Below the pieces are notes generated by a model that was not told the origin of the DNA, made no database searches, and saw only the letters and a list, made by a program, of their open reading frames with translations. 64,000 nt of DNA from Marasmius tenuissimus (taxonomy: Eukaryota > Basidiomycota > Agaricomycetes > Agaricales > Marasmiaceae), in contig JAQOTA010000050.1 of NCBI GenBank assembly GCA_029532415.1, positions 6,448,001 through 6,512,000 on the forward strand, in the 5' to 3' direction. Shown here in pieces: positions 34,223-45,504 of the stretch. Position 1 is the stretch's first letter, and every line of letters starts with the position of its first letter. The translations under genes were made by a program, and so were the position numbers.

Positions 34223-35588
34223 TTGTGCTCTTCCGTGTCCGATTCGGGATTGATACTGTGGGGAATTCCGATTCTCAAGCGAGTAGAGTCGTCTATCACG
34301 CAAACATAAGATCTGTCATTACTTTAACCCGTACCGATGCCCCTATGGCTCGTGGCGGCAGCAAAATTCTGATACCGTGTTCACGAGCAATCTACTTATG
34401 TGACCCAAAAGAAATTGTTTGGTCAGTAGCTACAACCCTCGGGTCTCAGTTCTGAATGACAATGCTGAAGTAAAATAATGAGTAAGCGGCACCGACTGGC
34501 TTCTGGTGTTCCTGGCCCTTGCTCGTTGTTGCTGTGCAGGTTCTTCGCCGCTAGGATTGGCCACATGAAGTAAACGACAAGATGTAGATCATTATAGGTT
34601 CTCTCGAGTCTTCTCTGATTATTGCTTAGATCTCGGCTAAGCAAGATTGTGAGTCGTCCTTTTTCGTCCCGTTTTTTCTACCCTCTTTCCCTTATGGCTC
34701 GTCCCTCACCTCTGCTCTTGACCCCTGATTCGGCTTGGGCCACTACTTGAGATACCCTGCCAGTGTATCTGTTACCCTGGGGTGTTCTGGCTCAATAGTC
34801 TCGTTTAGCTTCCTTTGTACGTTACAACCAAACTGGAGGTGGTCGGCATGTCAGAACACCTGTCATGGTACGGGCTTTTGGCGTTCTCAGATTCCCTGAG
34901 AGGTTGTCACTCACTTTGACTACAACAATTCCCATTTATACGAGTTCCGAGTCCATTGAGCTTGGTATTAACTCGTCTTAGCAAGCAAGGTTTGGTTCTT
35001 AATTCGACCCAAACCACGAACCTTCAGCTCACAAGATTCGTTCTGAGAAATGAACTGGACCGGTGAACAGTGAATATTTGAACGCCGGCCGGCGACGGGT
35101 TGGAAATGGGACCGAGAACTGGATAAAGGTAGATCCAAAACGGGATCAAATGCAGATATGTTACTTATTCCCGAGTCCGTGAACTATAAAAGTACTCGAA
35201 ATGGTAACAGTGTCAAATTTAACTGTGGACTGAGTAAGTGTACGTGTACTGTAACCCGTGGACCCGTACATTCTTCGGATTTATCTTGTCTGGCTCATTG
35301 TGATAATGAAAAAAATGAGAGAAAAGGAGGATTGGACAGAAAGGTTTGCATGGAGGGGAGAATCAAGAGGCGATATTCCAGAAACGATGGAATATCTATT
35401 TCCAGCTGTAGGCGTGTGAAAATGACGGATAGGCCGTCGACGACTGGATCGCTCAAGTCCGTAACGTGGTGAGAGGGAGAGTAAAATTGTACGTGGGATG
35501 GTGAACATTGATTGGTCGGTGTTACCGAGGAGCAAGCAAAATGAGTGAGTATTGATATGGGAAAGCCAGACCTGGGACCAGACTGCTA
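34223..35588. repeat. Y-type block sequence between peptide gene and copy B
   Basis: Shared in inverted orientation with 52490-53895 beside copy D. Includes a GTGTATCTGTTACCCTGGGG segment (34762) also found near 15850. The frame fragment LLGNTDQSMFTI (antisense, near 35520) recurs beside C, D and F as LLGN(A/V/I)DQSMFTIQR. It may be a relic of a coding exon, but no gene could be built. Confidence 0.5.
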
Positions 35589-35598
35589 GGCATCAGCC

Positions 35599-36835
35599 CC
35601 AATGAGATTTCCGTGGACCATTGGGGACTATCCAGGGGATAGTCCCCAAATGTCCCAATATTGTCTGAAATAGTCCACGAGTGACGCTTTTTCGGGACTA
35701 TCTGGGGCAACGTGGGGCCAAATTCGGACTATTGGGGACCATCCTAGCTATGTGAGCCGGCGTGGGCAGAATTGGTTCGGTTGTTCCAAATTGTACCAAA
35801 TCACTCTTATATGTCCAGTGAATTCAACATGGTATTTATCTGCTACAGAAGTACATGCCTAGCTACCGACCTACAACTTCAAGTACAAACTCCAGACCAC
35901 CATGCATAAGATCCTGCACAACCAACCCCCAGCTTGCCCCGCGCTGACTGAAGGAGGCTTCTAACGTCCACGAAACTAGAACAGGAATGTCGAGATATAA
36001 GCAAGCAGCATAGAGTCTAGAAGGGGTAAAATAGACATACCCTTGTTGGCTCGCCGTTGTCGATTCTTCCATCGGCTATAATTCCGGTGGTGTGTCTATA
36101 GTTCAACGTGTTAGAGAGCCTAGAGAAGTAGATAAGTTGAGGGCCCTTCGTGCCATACGGTCACCGCACCTCGCTGGCTTAAACACCACATCGCTGACGC
36201 GTTCAACTCGAATAGTTCATTGACGGAGCCGCTGAGCACAGGGTTGATTTCGGGCTGTATGTATCTTAACGAAGTCTTCTGCTTAGTTACGGCAATGTTT
36301 AAAGTGACTGAAAGCAGGGCAAAAATGCGTCATTACTGTTTATTGGGACTACAGTCGCTGCGATACGCACCTGAGGACCATCTTTGTGCTTCATCATCAT
36401 CCTAGTCACTGCTATGTCGCCCTAATCCTCACAAACGAGCTCGAGACAGCATACCAGTGTGTTGACGATGGTATATGATAAGGGCAGGGAGTGTCGATGA
36501 TGGCGGAGGGGAAGAAAGAAACGATGAGGAGACTGGGTTGTGGATGCGAGTATATGTGAGAAACGGACTGGTCCCAAACGAGGAACAATTGAACGCACGG
36601 ACCACAAATTTGACATTTGACGGAAGTTGCGTTTGCGCTGCGTCAAAGTTGAGATTCTCGCAAAGATTCAAGTCGATTCAAGTGGTGGAAGGGCCGTGAG
36701 CTACGGGAAGATGGACGATAAGGGTGGTTTATTTTTGTCCGTCAGACGCCGGTTAGTCCAAAATTGTGAGAAGTAGCCCCGATTGACCTGATTTTGTCCT
36801 GGGTTGTCCGAATTAACCCACGGACATCTCGTTGG
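35599..36835. mobile_element. Non-autonomous MULE-like DNA element, 1237 bp
   Basis: A 9-bp target duplication, GCATCAGCC (35590-35598 and 36836-36844), flanks imperfect inverted ends. The left begins CCAATGAGATTTCCGTGG and the complement of the right begins CCAACGAGATGTCCGTGG, with similarity continuing to about base 40 (GGGACTATCCAGG against CGGACAACCCAGG). The empty site is seen as GGCACCAGCC beside copy E (near 58180) and in the corresponding places beside A, C, D and F. A 9-bp duplication fits Mutator-like transposition. Inside are GGGGACTATC repeats but no transposase. The frame at 36475-36699 has no recognisable content. Confidence 0.78.
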
Positions 36836-37168
36836 GCATCAGCCGGCGACAACTGAGAAAGTTGTGATAGAGTAGGTCCAAAACGGGACCAAGCGCAGGT
36901 TTTTATTGTAACTTATGAGACCATGAACACTACAGAAACAACCGAGTCACAACACACAAGATCAAATGGAAAGAGGAGGTGAATAAGTGTACGTGAACCG
37001 CAAACTATTTAGCTCCATCTTGACAAATCCATTATAGAAATGAAGAGAGGAAAACAGAGAGAAAGAGAAGATTTCAATAAGCAGATTGGTGTAGGTGGAG
37101 CCAAAAGACGATATTCCAAAGGCAGAAAATACTCTAACGTGCAGAGCACTGTTGCACGCTGAATCTCT

Positions 37169-37742
37169 TCAGAAAGTGTGAAGATAGTCGCCAAAGAGAC
37201 CCTTGAGCGTGTCGAAAGGCAACGCTGCCAATCGGGTAGCCCAGCAACCCCGCCACCTTTCCAACGAGGTCCCCACCCTTGGTGTAGATCGTCTCGACAA
37301 AGCGATGCTAAAAGTTGACCAGAATATAAGCAATCAGACTTGTGTTTATCAAACAAGGCAGTTACATACTTGATACATTCCGCGGCTTTTCTCGTGGAAC
37401 GCGACCCATCGGTTGTCACCGTTCTTGTTCTTTTGACCATACTGGTGCTTGTCGCTAATGGTGACTTCGTAGTACCCGTCCGCATTCTTCTTGCCGAGTT
37501 TGTCTGCGTTGAACCACTCGACTTGGCAGAAGAAGGGGACTTCTCCGTTACCTGTGACTCGTATCAGCACTCTGCAGACATGATCAGGGAAAGGACAGAC
37601 CTTGACTCTTGTTCTTAGCGACAAGAGCGTAGTACTCGGCAGTGCGTGTGCCCGACTGTTGCCACTCGAGTTTGATACGTTGCTTGGCTTCATCGGCGGT
37701 GGAGGGAACGAGGAGCACGTTGCCTTTGTTGACAATGGGCAT
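37169..37742 (-). pseudogene. Seven-copy family gene, copy B, frameshifted
   Basis: Exons 37742-37601, 37551-37370 and 37307-37169 match copy A. Exon 3 is 139 rather than 138 bases because of one extra T in GTTGCCTTTCGACACG. This changes the last 15 or so residues (FDTLKSLFGDYLHTF in other copies) and removes the normal stop. The upstream flank is type II. It forms the right border of the A-B block. Confidence 0.8.
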
Positions 37743-39537
37743 GATGGTAGTTTCAAGGAGAAGGTGAGTTGTTGAAAAGACTGAAGTAGACTGAAGACAC
37801 TTGTGAGCTCTGGAGCAATGAAGGCGACGTGCATAAGGCCTTTATATGTTCTTAGAATGCAGAAGCTCTGTCACGTACCGTTCTCCATTGCTGTAGTCAC
37901 ACAAGGTATGCTACTGAAATGATTATAATTTTTTCGAGACACATGCGATGAACACCTGAGTACAGGCCTCGACTCGAGTTCGGTCTTAAGCTGTTAGCGG
38001 ACCTGTCAATCCGAGTCGAATTGATCCTGTGCACCTTCGAAGGTACCTGAGGAAACCTGAGGGTACTGGTGTGTCATTAGCGGTCGGAGGGATGGAAATC
38101 CCGAAGAAAACAGATAAACACTGATGTTCATCGAGGTGTTGACGGCATCTTCATTTATCTTGAAGGTCCCACAACGGGGAGTTGCCCGAAGTGAGTCGTG
38201 ACTGCCGTGGATCGATTATATGTACTGTCACTGGTCATGGTTGTGGTGTGCTCTTCCAGTAGTGCTCAGGATGCAAGATCAGACTACCAGTGAAGCGGAG
38301 TCATCGTAGTTTAGGACGGTTGATATATGACGTGACAAGGTGTCCAACGGAGGACTTACCAGTCGACTAAATGCTGCAATATGGCAGACAGGAGTTTTCG
38401 TCACATCGATAGATTTTGGACTCCATATCCTACCGTAGGCAGCAAGCGATCGCTCCTCGGGCTGACATTGAAACATACATGAGAATACTATCTACCAGAT
38501 TCTAACATTGTCTTCTACGTTATCGCTCGAGTTCGATGCGGGTACTTGAGAAACAGGTCGGACAGGAAGAACGTTAACCAAATACTACTCACTGGTGACC
38601 GCAGTCGATACATGCAGAGTACGAATCAGCATTCATCAACTTTAGATCAAGAACACCCGATGTCCCACGCCTCTCGATCTTGTTGTGTCAGTGTCCACTG
38701 AGGACATTCGATCTGTTGTGAGCTTCTCAATCTTTGTTACATCCTACGGGTCACAGCTTGCTACAAGCGCCCTTACCCTGGAAGTTATGGGGTCGGGACT
38801 ATCAAAGATGTAGGTTACTATATGCCTTTTTGGGTCCTCCATTCCAGATAAGCGAGCACCCCTTGACATATCATCAGCTCGAGAGAAGACCCGCCTCGAT
38901 ATGAGCGACACATGGAGGACAATATCGAGTCAGTACTTGGTTTTCGTTCGGGATGATGACAGCCATACGGACACTCACCACCAAAAATTTATCTTTCATC
39001 TTTCTTAGAATCATATCACGAGTTCCTCATAAGGCTACGATGCTCGTATCGGAAGGTCTGAGGCCGTACTTTACATGAGCTCAGCCGAGGGAATTGAATC
39101 TGGACTACATTTGCGTACGATACCGCTCGAGCACAGCGCCTAATAAGGAAACTCACATACACGGGTTCAGGAGTTCATCACGGCAGCTTCGAGACACCGT
39201 TGTTAGGAACGTCTGGTTTAAGGATTTGGGGGTTGACGGGGTCAGTACTGAGTGCTAAGCGCTTGAAACTGGCGAGTACGACAGTATCACAACGGCGCAT
39301 GACATACCTGTATGCGGGAGATTGAAAATGATGATTATTTGTGGTATCTACTATCCCGTGAGCGACTCGAACCTCCGGAGTCCGTGGCGCATGTTGTGGT
39401 CGAACGGATGGTTAGGAATCCAGATCCGCGTTGGGCTCGAGGCAAGTATCACCAGTAGGCGCCATATTACTTGCATTAAGCCATCTATCACCAGCGTCTG
39501 CAGCATCTCTAGCGCTTTTGACGATTCCACCTCGTTA
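37743..39537. repeat. Type II upstream region of copy B
   Basis: Collinear with 59091-60350 and 17279-18500. ACGTACCGTTCTCCATTGCT (37875) and GCAGACAGGAGTTTTCGTCA (38388) are landmarks. Sequence from 39150 to 39500 also resembles 18500-18780. No gene is supported. Confidence 0.55.
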
Positions 39538-39770
39538 GTGTTTACGCGCACAGGGTTCGCATCCAGGGATATAATAACGTTGGAGATCACGGCGCATGTT
39601 TGGCCAGTAGTAGGATGAGCGAAGGGTCTCGTAGGCCTTATCAGGGCCAGCATGAACAAATGCACGGGGATTCGGAATTGATAAAACGGGCTGCGCGAGA
39701 GTATCAGAATGAAGCCTGATGCACCGGTGCAGAATAATATCGTTGTTTGGAACTCGCTGATTCGAAATCG
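39538..39770 (-). pseudogene. Ty3/gypsy integrase zinc-site fragment
   Basis: A minus-strand open piece contains VHAGPDKAYETLRSSYYWPN, then MRRDLQRYYIPGCEPCARKH and a stop. H...H and CxxC spacing plus YYWPxMRxD are the hallmark of the gypsy integrase N-terminus. No integrase core or reverse transcriptase follows, so this is a small remnant inside the flank of copy B. Confidence 0.7.
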
Positions 39771-40340
39771 CGGTGGCAGTGACTACAGCCTAAATGGGCG
39801 TGTACTGCATCAACGTGGGTTGGTTAGGGAGAGGCTTCAATGGGAGAGACAAAAAATGAAGAATAACCTGTTCATTATGAAGTCACGGACCGAGGGCATC
39901 AAAGAGGATAGCGTATTCGTGATGTTGTGGGATTGCTTACTGTACGAACGGCTAGAGAGTTCCGGAATATGCAAATGAATGTTATTCGGAGCATACCTCA
40001 ATACCTACTATTTCAGATGAATCCATCACTAAGATTGAGTACCTGTGGGTTTTAAGGCCTTGAGATGTTGAACGACTGGTAATAGGATATTCACGATGCG
40101 GGTCCCTCTCCCAGTTCACCTCGCTCTCGGCACGCCGGATACCGTCCAACATTATTATTCAGCACTGTGTCTATGTCGCGTACCCTTGTCATACTGTAGT
40201 GCTCGCCGCAACTCACCCCGTCAAACCCAGGTCCTCAATAAGATGGTTCTAAGAACGGAGTTTTGGAGCCACCGTGATGGATGCCTGAGCCTACTTACGT
40301 ATATAAGCGCTACTTCAAAGCGTGGTGCTACTCCATGGGT
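39771..40340. repeat. End of type II flank
   Basis: From 40140 on it matches 60350-60530 (CACCGTGATGGATGCCTGAG, TATATAAGCGCTACTTCAAA). The match breaks at about 40322, shortly before the inverted end of the T5orf172 element. About 170 bases present at the equivalent place beside E and F are missing here. Confidence 0.45.
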
Positions 40341-40997
40341 AGACTTCCTTTTGATACGGGCTAAGTAGCTTAGGTAGTCTCAGACTTATCTCAACTTAGA
40401 TTTTTTTTACTTGAGTCAGCCTTAGTCGCGCGTGGGTCTCAAGTCCAAGTAAGTCGAATTCAAGTCCACTCAAGTCGAGCTCAAGTCGAGCTCAAGTCCA
40501 ACTCAAGTCGGCCGTAAGTCAAACTCAAGTTAACCCGAGTCGACCGTGATTCGCGGTCAGCAACCCGTAAGACGCCCATGAGTCGGGCTCATCTTCATTG
40601 AGTCGAGCACATCGACACTAAGCCGTGGTTCGAACGACGAATGGGATGCGAGGGAGAACAATGTATATATTTCTTCGACGTAGAAGTACCACACATAACG
40701 ATAGTAACGAACTGCAACGGAGGAAGCATAAGCCAACGGAACTCGAGGTCGTGCTAGACTTACGTCGTTGAAGTTTGCGGGTTGCGAGTCCGGTGGATTC
40801 GTAGGAGGTAAAGTGTTCGCTGAGGCCTGCAGAAAGACGATAGTGAGTACGTTGCACGGCTCTAGAGGATATGACACGTACCGCGAGTCCTGATGAGTGT
40901 CGTAGGAGTTGGTGGCGCGTGCGTGATCTGTATAGTAGTTTTTTTTATATGCTACGATTCGTTGAGAATGGAGACAAGGGGGAAGAAAATTTTTGGT

Positions 40998-41962
40998 TTA
41001 TACATTACGGAGTCTCAAGATGGTAGTTTCAGCGAGCTCGATAGCCTCGTCCACGGACATCCCTTCAAATTCGAACCATTCCTTATGACGCCTATCCTTC
41101 TTGCCTGCCAAAAAAGTGAGAACGGAAAGAGAATCGAAAACTAAGAACGTACAGCAACAAACGATTTTTGTTCTCGAAAATCCGCGAGACAATAACCAGA
41201 GGTGGACGCAGGCCTCTGGAAAACGATAAGATCGGGCTTGGAGAGAGAAAATATGCGACTCACCGGCTTTGTGACTGTGTACGGCGTTCCAGCGCCCGAT
41301 TTCCTTCCAAACGACCCGATTACAGCGCTTCTGGTGCTGTTCAAACCGTCGTTCATAGTACCCCGATCTCCCTATCTTGAGAAACCTTTGTGTCGTTATT
41401 GTCGTTCTCGTCATGAGGCACGTCGGAATCTTCATCGTAGCAGCCCGACACCTCCCGGTAAACCCATCCATTTAGTATGTTGCGCCGGCGCAATAAGGCC
41501 ATAAGCCTGGCATTGCCGGTGAGAACCTGTTTAGGGATTTCGGGTTGAAGCAGCGGGTAAACGGTTTGCCCGTCCTGCAACTATCATTTTGCGAGTCAGC
41601 GACCGAGAGTTGAGGCAAGGAGACAAGGAACTTACATAGTACTTCAGACCTAGGTCACCGAACCTCGGATGATCAGGTCCTGTCACCCCAGCTGTCGCCC
41701 CAATGTAAATGGACGATGTCTGCCTCTGGTTGCGGAGCTGCGGAGGAGGGAGAGGTTCCGAAATATTCGAAACGAGACGGATGTTTCCGAGAACGTCGCG
41801 AATCCTCTCGTTCAAGGAAGTGAGCTGCTGCTGCTTGGTGGGCTTCCTCTTCTTGGTGGCCTGCTTCGCCGTCTTCTGCTTCTTCGACGTCTGCTGTTTC
41901 TTCGAGGCCGGTTTCTTCGCCCTGCGAGCAGGTTGTGTCCTCGTTCTGGGCGCTTTGGGCAT
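40998..41962 (-). CDS. T5orf172 domain protein (GIY-YIG superfamily)
   Basis: Exons 41962-41636, 41574-41264 (with a frame change inside), 41215-41153 and 41104-40998. The start MPKAPRTRTQPARRAKKPAS leads into a lysine-rich, probably DNA-binding or nuclear-import region, then VLGNIRLVSNISEPLPPPQL and PLLQPEIPKQVLTGNARLMA. The T5orf172 domain is clear at KIGRSGYYERRFEQHQKRC, VHLWLLSRGFSRTKIVCCC and RRHKEWFEFEGMSVDEAIEL. The family is named after phage T5 orf172 and is related to GIY-YIG endonucleases. In fungi it is widespread and uncharacterised. Between DEDSD and IGRSGYY the frame shifts. Either a 46-base intron (GTGCCT to CTCAAG) restores it, or the gene carries a frameshift. It lies inside an element with long inverted ends and may be its mobility or cargo gene. 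Confidence 0.7.
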
Positions 41963-42373
41963 GTGTGCGTGCGTGTACAGGAAGGATACGGGAATGGGAA
42001 TGAGGCCAAGGGTGATGAATTTGACTGCTTTTGTAAGTATCATATGAGACCGTCAAGTACCGCTGAATGGAATCAGTGGTAACGCACGAATGGATTCATG
42101 CGTGTGGTCCATGCGTGTGGTCCATACGAAACCCAAGCATAGTGGAGCTCAGGCGAGGCTGGTAATCAAGGAGATTATTAAAACTCAACTGAATGGAAAA
42201 TAATGGAGAAAAAAAAACTTACTGGGTCCAAATGGCGATTTGAGCATCGTTGGACGTGGTGGAGGTGAAAGAAGAGAGTAGCGAGATGAGTGAAGCGAAG
42301 CGAGTGTGATAAATATTACTCAGCCGATCCTTAGTAACTGACAAGCCACCTGCCCAGCCACTGGCAGCTTGGA

Positions 42374-43302
42374 ATGCCGTTTGGCACTTTTCAATTCAAC
42401 CATCCCGGACCTTGCCTCACTCCACAACCTCGACGCTCCACAACACTGTCGCTTATTCCTCACCGTCACTGTACGCCATCTGTTGCTCGAGCTCTCGTCA
42501 TTCATCTCCGATACCGATTAACCCTTGACTGGCGTCCGAATCAATTCATGAACATTGTTTCACCTCCCTGCTTCCCTTCGACTAAGACTCCAGTCTTGTC
42601 GTAAATTCTCATTCCATTGAGAATTTTCTCTTCCCTTCGCCTCTCGTACAGCTTAGGGGGACACTCGTGTGGAGGGCGACGAAAGCGGATATATGGAGGA
42701 GGTTAGAGAGGAGGCTGAAGCTGGCCGTGTGGAGGAGGTCAAAGAGGGAGTCGAAGCTGGTCGCATGGAGGAAGTTGGAGAGGAACCTGAAGCTGGCCGT
42801 ATGAGAGGGGAGGCCAACGTTTGTGTGGCTGGTGGTGACCATGGCCGCAGCGATGGCAACCCTGAGAGAGCTCCATCAAAGGTATGTTCAACCCCTTATC
42901 ACTCTTGAAGACCTTGTGCTTATGCTCGTTTTCTCAAGCCGCTACCAAGTCTGATACCAAGTCCGACAAAGAACAAGGCTACTCAACGTATAAAATGTAC
43001 TCACGAGGCAAGTTCAATCGTTCGTATACTACTTCAATCATTAACTTAGCTTGTTATAGGCCATGACCGAAGCCGATCCAAACCCAAAAGACCCACCAAG
43101 GAAGAGAAGGGTGGTGACCCCGTCGCCATCCCTTTCCGTGACGAAACGAAGCCGGACGGCTCCGAGTGTGACTGCCCCCAGTGCGAGACCTCGTTCCACT
43201 CGCCAGTCAGCTGTGGCTTCTATGATGTTCATCAGCGGAATGTACAGTGCCAGTGGCCGACCAGTCAGTCAAACCCGCCGTGACGGTCAAGCCCCGACGG
43301 GC
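42374..43302 (+). CDS. Uncertain spliced gene with 13-residue acidic repeats and Cys-rich end
   Basis: Three pieces look coding. From ATG 42374, MPFGTFQFNHPGPCLTPQPR and on. At about 42657-42880, three tandem units of about 39 bases encode variants of MEEVGEEPEAGR. At about 42936-43302, AATKSDTKSDKEQGYSTYK is spliced (GC-AG or similar) to SKPKRPTKEEKGGDPVAIPF and a tail CDCPQCETSFHSPVSCGFYD then VHQRNVQC, before a stop. The Cys and His spacing suggests a zinc site. I could not make all splice phases agree, so either the model is incomplete or the gene is broken. It is transcribed away from the T5orf172 gene inside the same element. No family is recognised. Confidence 0.35.
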
Positions 43303-43764
43303 AATGCGAAGCCGGCAAACTCTCAGAGTAAGAAGGGAAAGAAGAGGATTTGAGCCGAGTGTGCTACACTGCTATCTTTTTTTTTCTTGATTTAGCTCGT
43401 ACACGCTGTATGTTCGAGGAATTATGACAATCGCAATGCTTTTCTCCCACAACCCGCTGTTCTCGACTCAACTTACACTCGACCGGAGGTTAACTAACGC
43501 GTGGCTTACCCTTGACTTACAATCGACTTAGGTTCCGGCTCACGTTGACTTAGGCTCAATACGAGCTTGACTTACGGCCGACTTGAGTTTGACTTGAGTT
43601 TGACTTGAGTTTGACTTGAGTTCGACTTAGTTCGACTTACTTGAGGTTGAGGCTCACGCACGACTCAAGGTCGACACAAGTAAAAAAAATCTAAGTTGAG
43701 ACAAGGCTAAGACTACGTGAGTAACTTAGCCCATAACCTAAGGAAGTCTGCAGTAGATTATCTA

Positions 43765-44831
43765 ATTTCAGTGGCAAATGTTCGTATTCCCGTCATTAAT
43801 TAGAATGGAAACTGAAGGACCATTACCCCTCAGCATGCCAATCTAAATTACATCTGAGCGGGTACCATTCCAGGTCCACGAGATGTTCAGTGGCACTGAG
43901 CTGAAACTTGCAATAGCGAGACTAAAAAGTCAGGTAGTAACATACAGTTTGATATTCTCCTCAGAGCCAAGGTATCCGGGATCATTATCAGAGTAAGCTA
44001 TAGGTTACTGTTACCAGTGGACACTGACTAACTTCAAACTTTCAGTATCTTCATTCGAACGATTGACTTGCACAACATATTGATATTCTCTGCATGTATC
44101 ATGATTTACTGCGGCCACCAATGAGTGGTGTTTGTACAACGTTCATCCTGTTGTGTACCTACGTTGGCCTTGAGACTGAGGAACGTACAAGACTCGGCGA
44201 AAATTGGTACGTGAGTTTTTGAATATATCTTGATTGCGGCCTGTGGTGAACAGTAAAATCTAGAGTCCAAATTCTATCAATGCGTCAACAATACGTTCAC
44301 AAAGGGAAACTTCCGTCGACCAGTATATCACATTGTTCAGACGACCGGTGAGCCCTCCCCAACGTAGGTAGCTCATAGTGATTATTCTCCTCCATTACGA
44401 TATTTCCCAGGACCTCTTTGCGAACCGTCAAAGCACCGCAGGAGAGTATGCCCGACTATTTACATAACTATTGACAGTGCATCATAGTGTCGGTGTTGAG
44501 AAGTTGCGGCCCTCACAACTGACTCGGGAAGGTTCGCGTCGAGGTGTTTTCTAGAATCGTCAATAGACCCTCTCAGATGTTTGTCTCTGTTTTCTTCGGG
44601 TTTTTGGTGTCTCCGAATACCAATAGTGTGTCAGTTCGCTCGGATGTACACGGAAGTCAATTGAATTTAGATCGACGGTGGCGCCAACTCAGCTCAAGCG
44701 GAGGGTTGACCCCTGGAATCCAACCCGATGTCAGGAATTCATAGCGCGGATTTCGAAGATATTACAATATATGTTGTACAACCACAAAGGTAACGGAGAT
44801 GGTGTGACAGAGTTCCCAAGGTCCAAGAGGG
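43765..44831. repeat. Type I upstream region of copy C
   Basis: Matches 60700-61805 and 49960-51450. Begins at TTTCAGTGGCAAATGTTCGT just after the T5orf172 element. No gene is supported. Confidence 0.55.
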
Positions 44832-44839
44832 TATAAAAG
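44832..44839 (+). promoter_or_regulatory. TATA box of copy C
   Basis: TATAAAAG in GAGGGTATAAAAGCCTCACT, 95-102 bases before the ATG. The same box and spacing occur at 51452-51459 (copy D) and 61806-61813 (copy F). Confidence 0.65.
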
Positions 44840-44933
44840 CCTCACTCACATCCCTGGTCTTTCTCCAGCTCTCACAAGCTTCTTCAGTTGATTTCAATCT
44901 TCTCAATCCTCTCAACTCCTTGAAACTACCATC

Positions 44934-45504
44934 ATGCCCATTGTCAACAAAGGCGACGTTCTCCTCGTTCCCTCCACCGCCGATGAAGCCAAGCAACGTA
45001 TCAAACTCGAGTGGCAGCAGTCGGGCACACGCACTGCCGAGTACTACGCTCTTGTCGCTAAGAACAAAAGTCAAGGTCTGTCCTTTCCCTGATCATGTCT
45101 GCAGAGTGCTGATCCGAGTCACAGGTAACGGAGAAGTCCCCTTCTTCTGCCAAGTCGAGTGGTTCAACGCAGACAACCTCAGCAAGAAGAATGCGGACGG
45201 GTACTACGAAGTCACCATTAGCGACAAGCACCAGTATGGTCAAAAGAACAAGAACGGTGACAACCGATGGGTCGCGTTCCACGAGAAAAGCCGCGGAATG
45301 TATCAAGTATGTAACTGCCTTGTTTGATGCACGAGTCCAATTGCTCATATTCTGGTCGACCTTTAGCACCGCTTTGTCGAGACGATCTACACTAAGGGTG
45401 GGGACCTTGTTGGGAAAGTGGCGGGGTTGTTGGGCTACCCTATTGGCAGCGTTGCCTTCGACACGCTCAAGAGTCTCTTCGGCGACTATCTCCATACTTT
45501 CTGA
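44934..45504 (+). CDS. Seven-copy family protein, copy C
   Basis: Exons 44934-45075, 45125-45306 and 45367-45504 give an intact 153-residue frame. It differs from copy A at a few sites (NKSQGNGEVPFF, NADNLSKKNADG). Its promoter carries an unaltered TATAAAAG. Downstream sequence is Y type. Copy C is nearly identical to copy D in exons and introns, including the unusual Ser in NLSKK, which suggests recent duplication or gene conversion. Confidence 0.85.

Larger units (their letters stand above)
40341..43749. mobile_element. DNA transposon-like element with long inverted ends, carries a T5orf172 gene
   Basis: The left end reads AGACTTCCTTTTGATACGGG, then CTAAGT. The complement of the right end reads AGACTTCCTTAGGTTATGGG, then CTAAGT. 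Both share TCTCAACTTAGATTTTTTTT about 55-60 bases in. They then hold subterminal repeats of CTCAAGTC/AAGTCGA type (about 40440-40545 and 43500-43650). Inverted similarity spans roughly 200 bases. It interrupts the junction of type II and type I flanks between copies B and C. I see no target duplication, and some flanking DNA is missing, so the tips may be damaged. No known transposase was found inside. The only recognised domain is T5orf172. Confidence 0.7.

Noticed and set aside
36475..36699. Open frame inside the 1237-bp element
   Set aside because: It has no start context, domain or duplicate, and the element shows all signs of being non-autonomous.
40440..40545. Regularly spaced CTCAAGTC repeats that could suggest a CRISPR-like array
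   Set aside because: Units are short, imperfect and mirrored at the other end of the element (43500-43650). They are subterminal transposon repeats, and the DNA is eukaryotic.
42609..42842. Minus-strand frame with repeated leucine-histidine units
   Set aside because: It is antisense to the plus-strand MEEVGEEPEAGR-type repeats. The repetition comes from those 39-base units.
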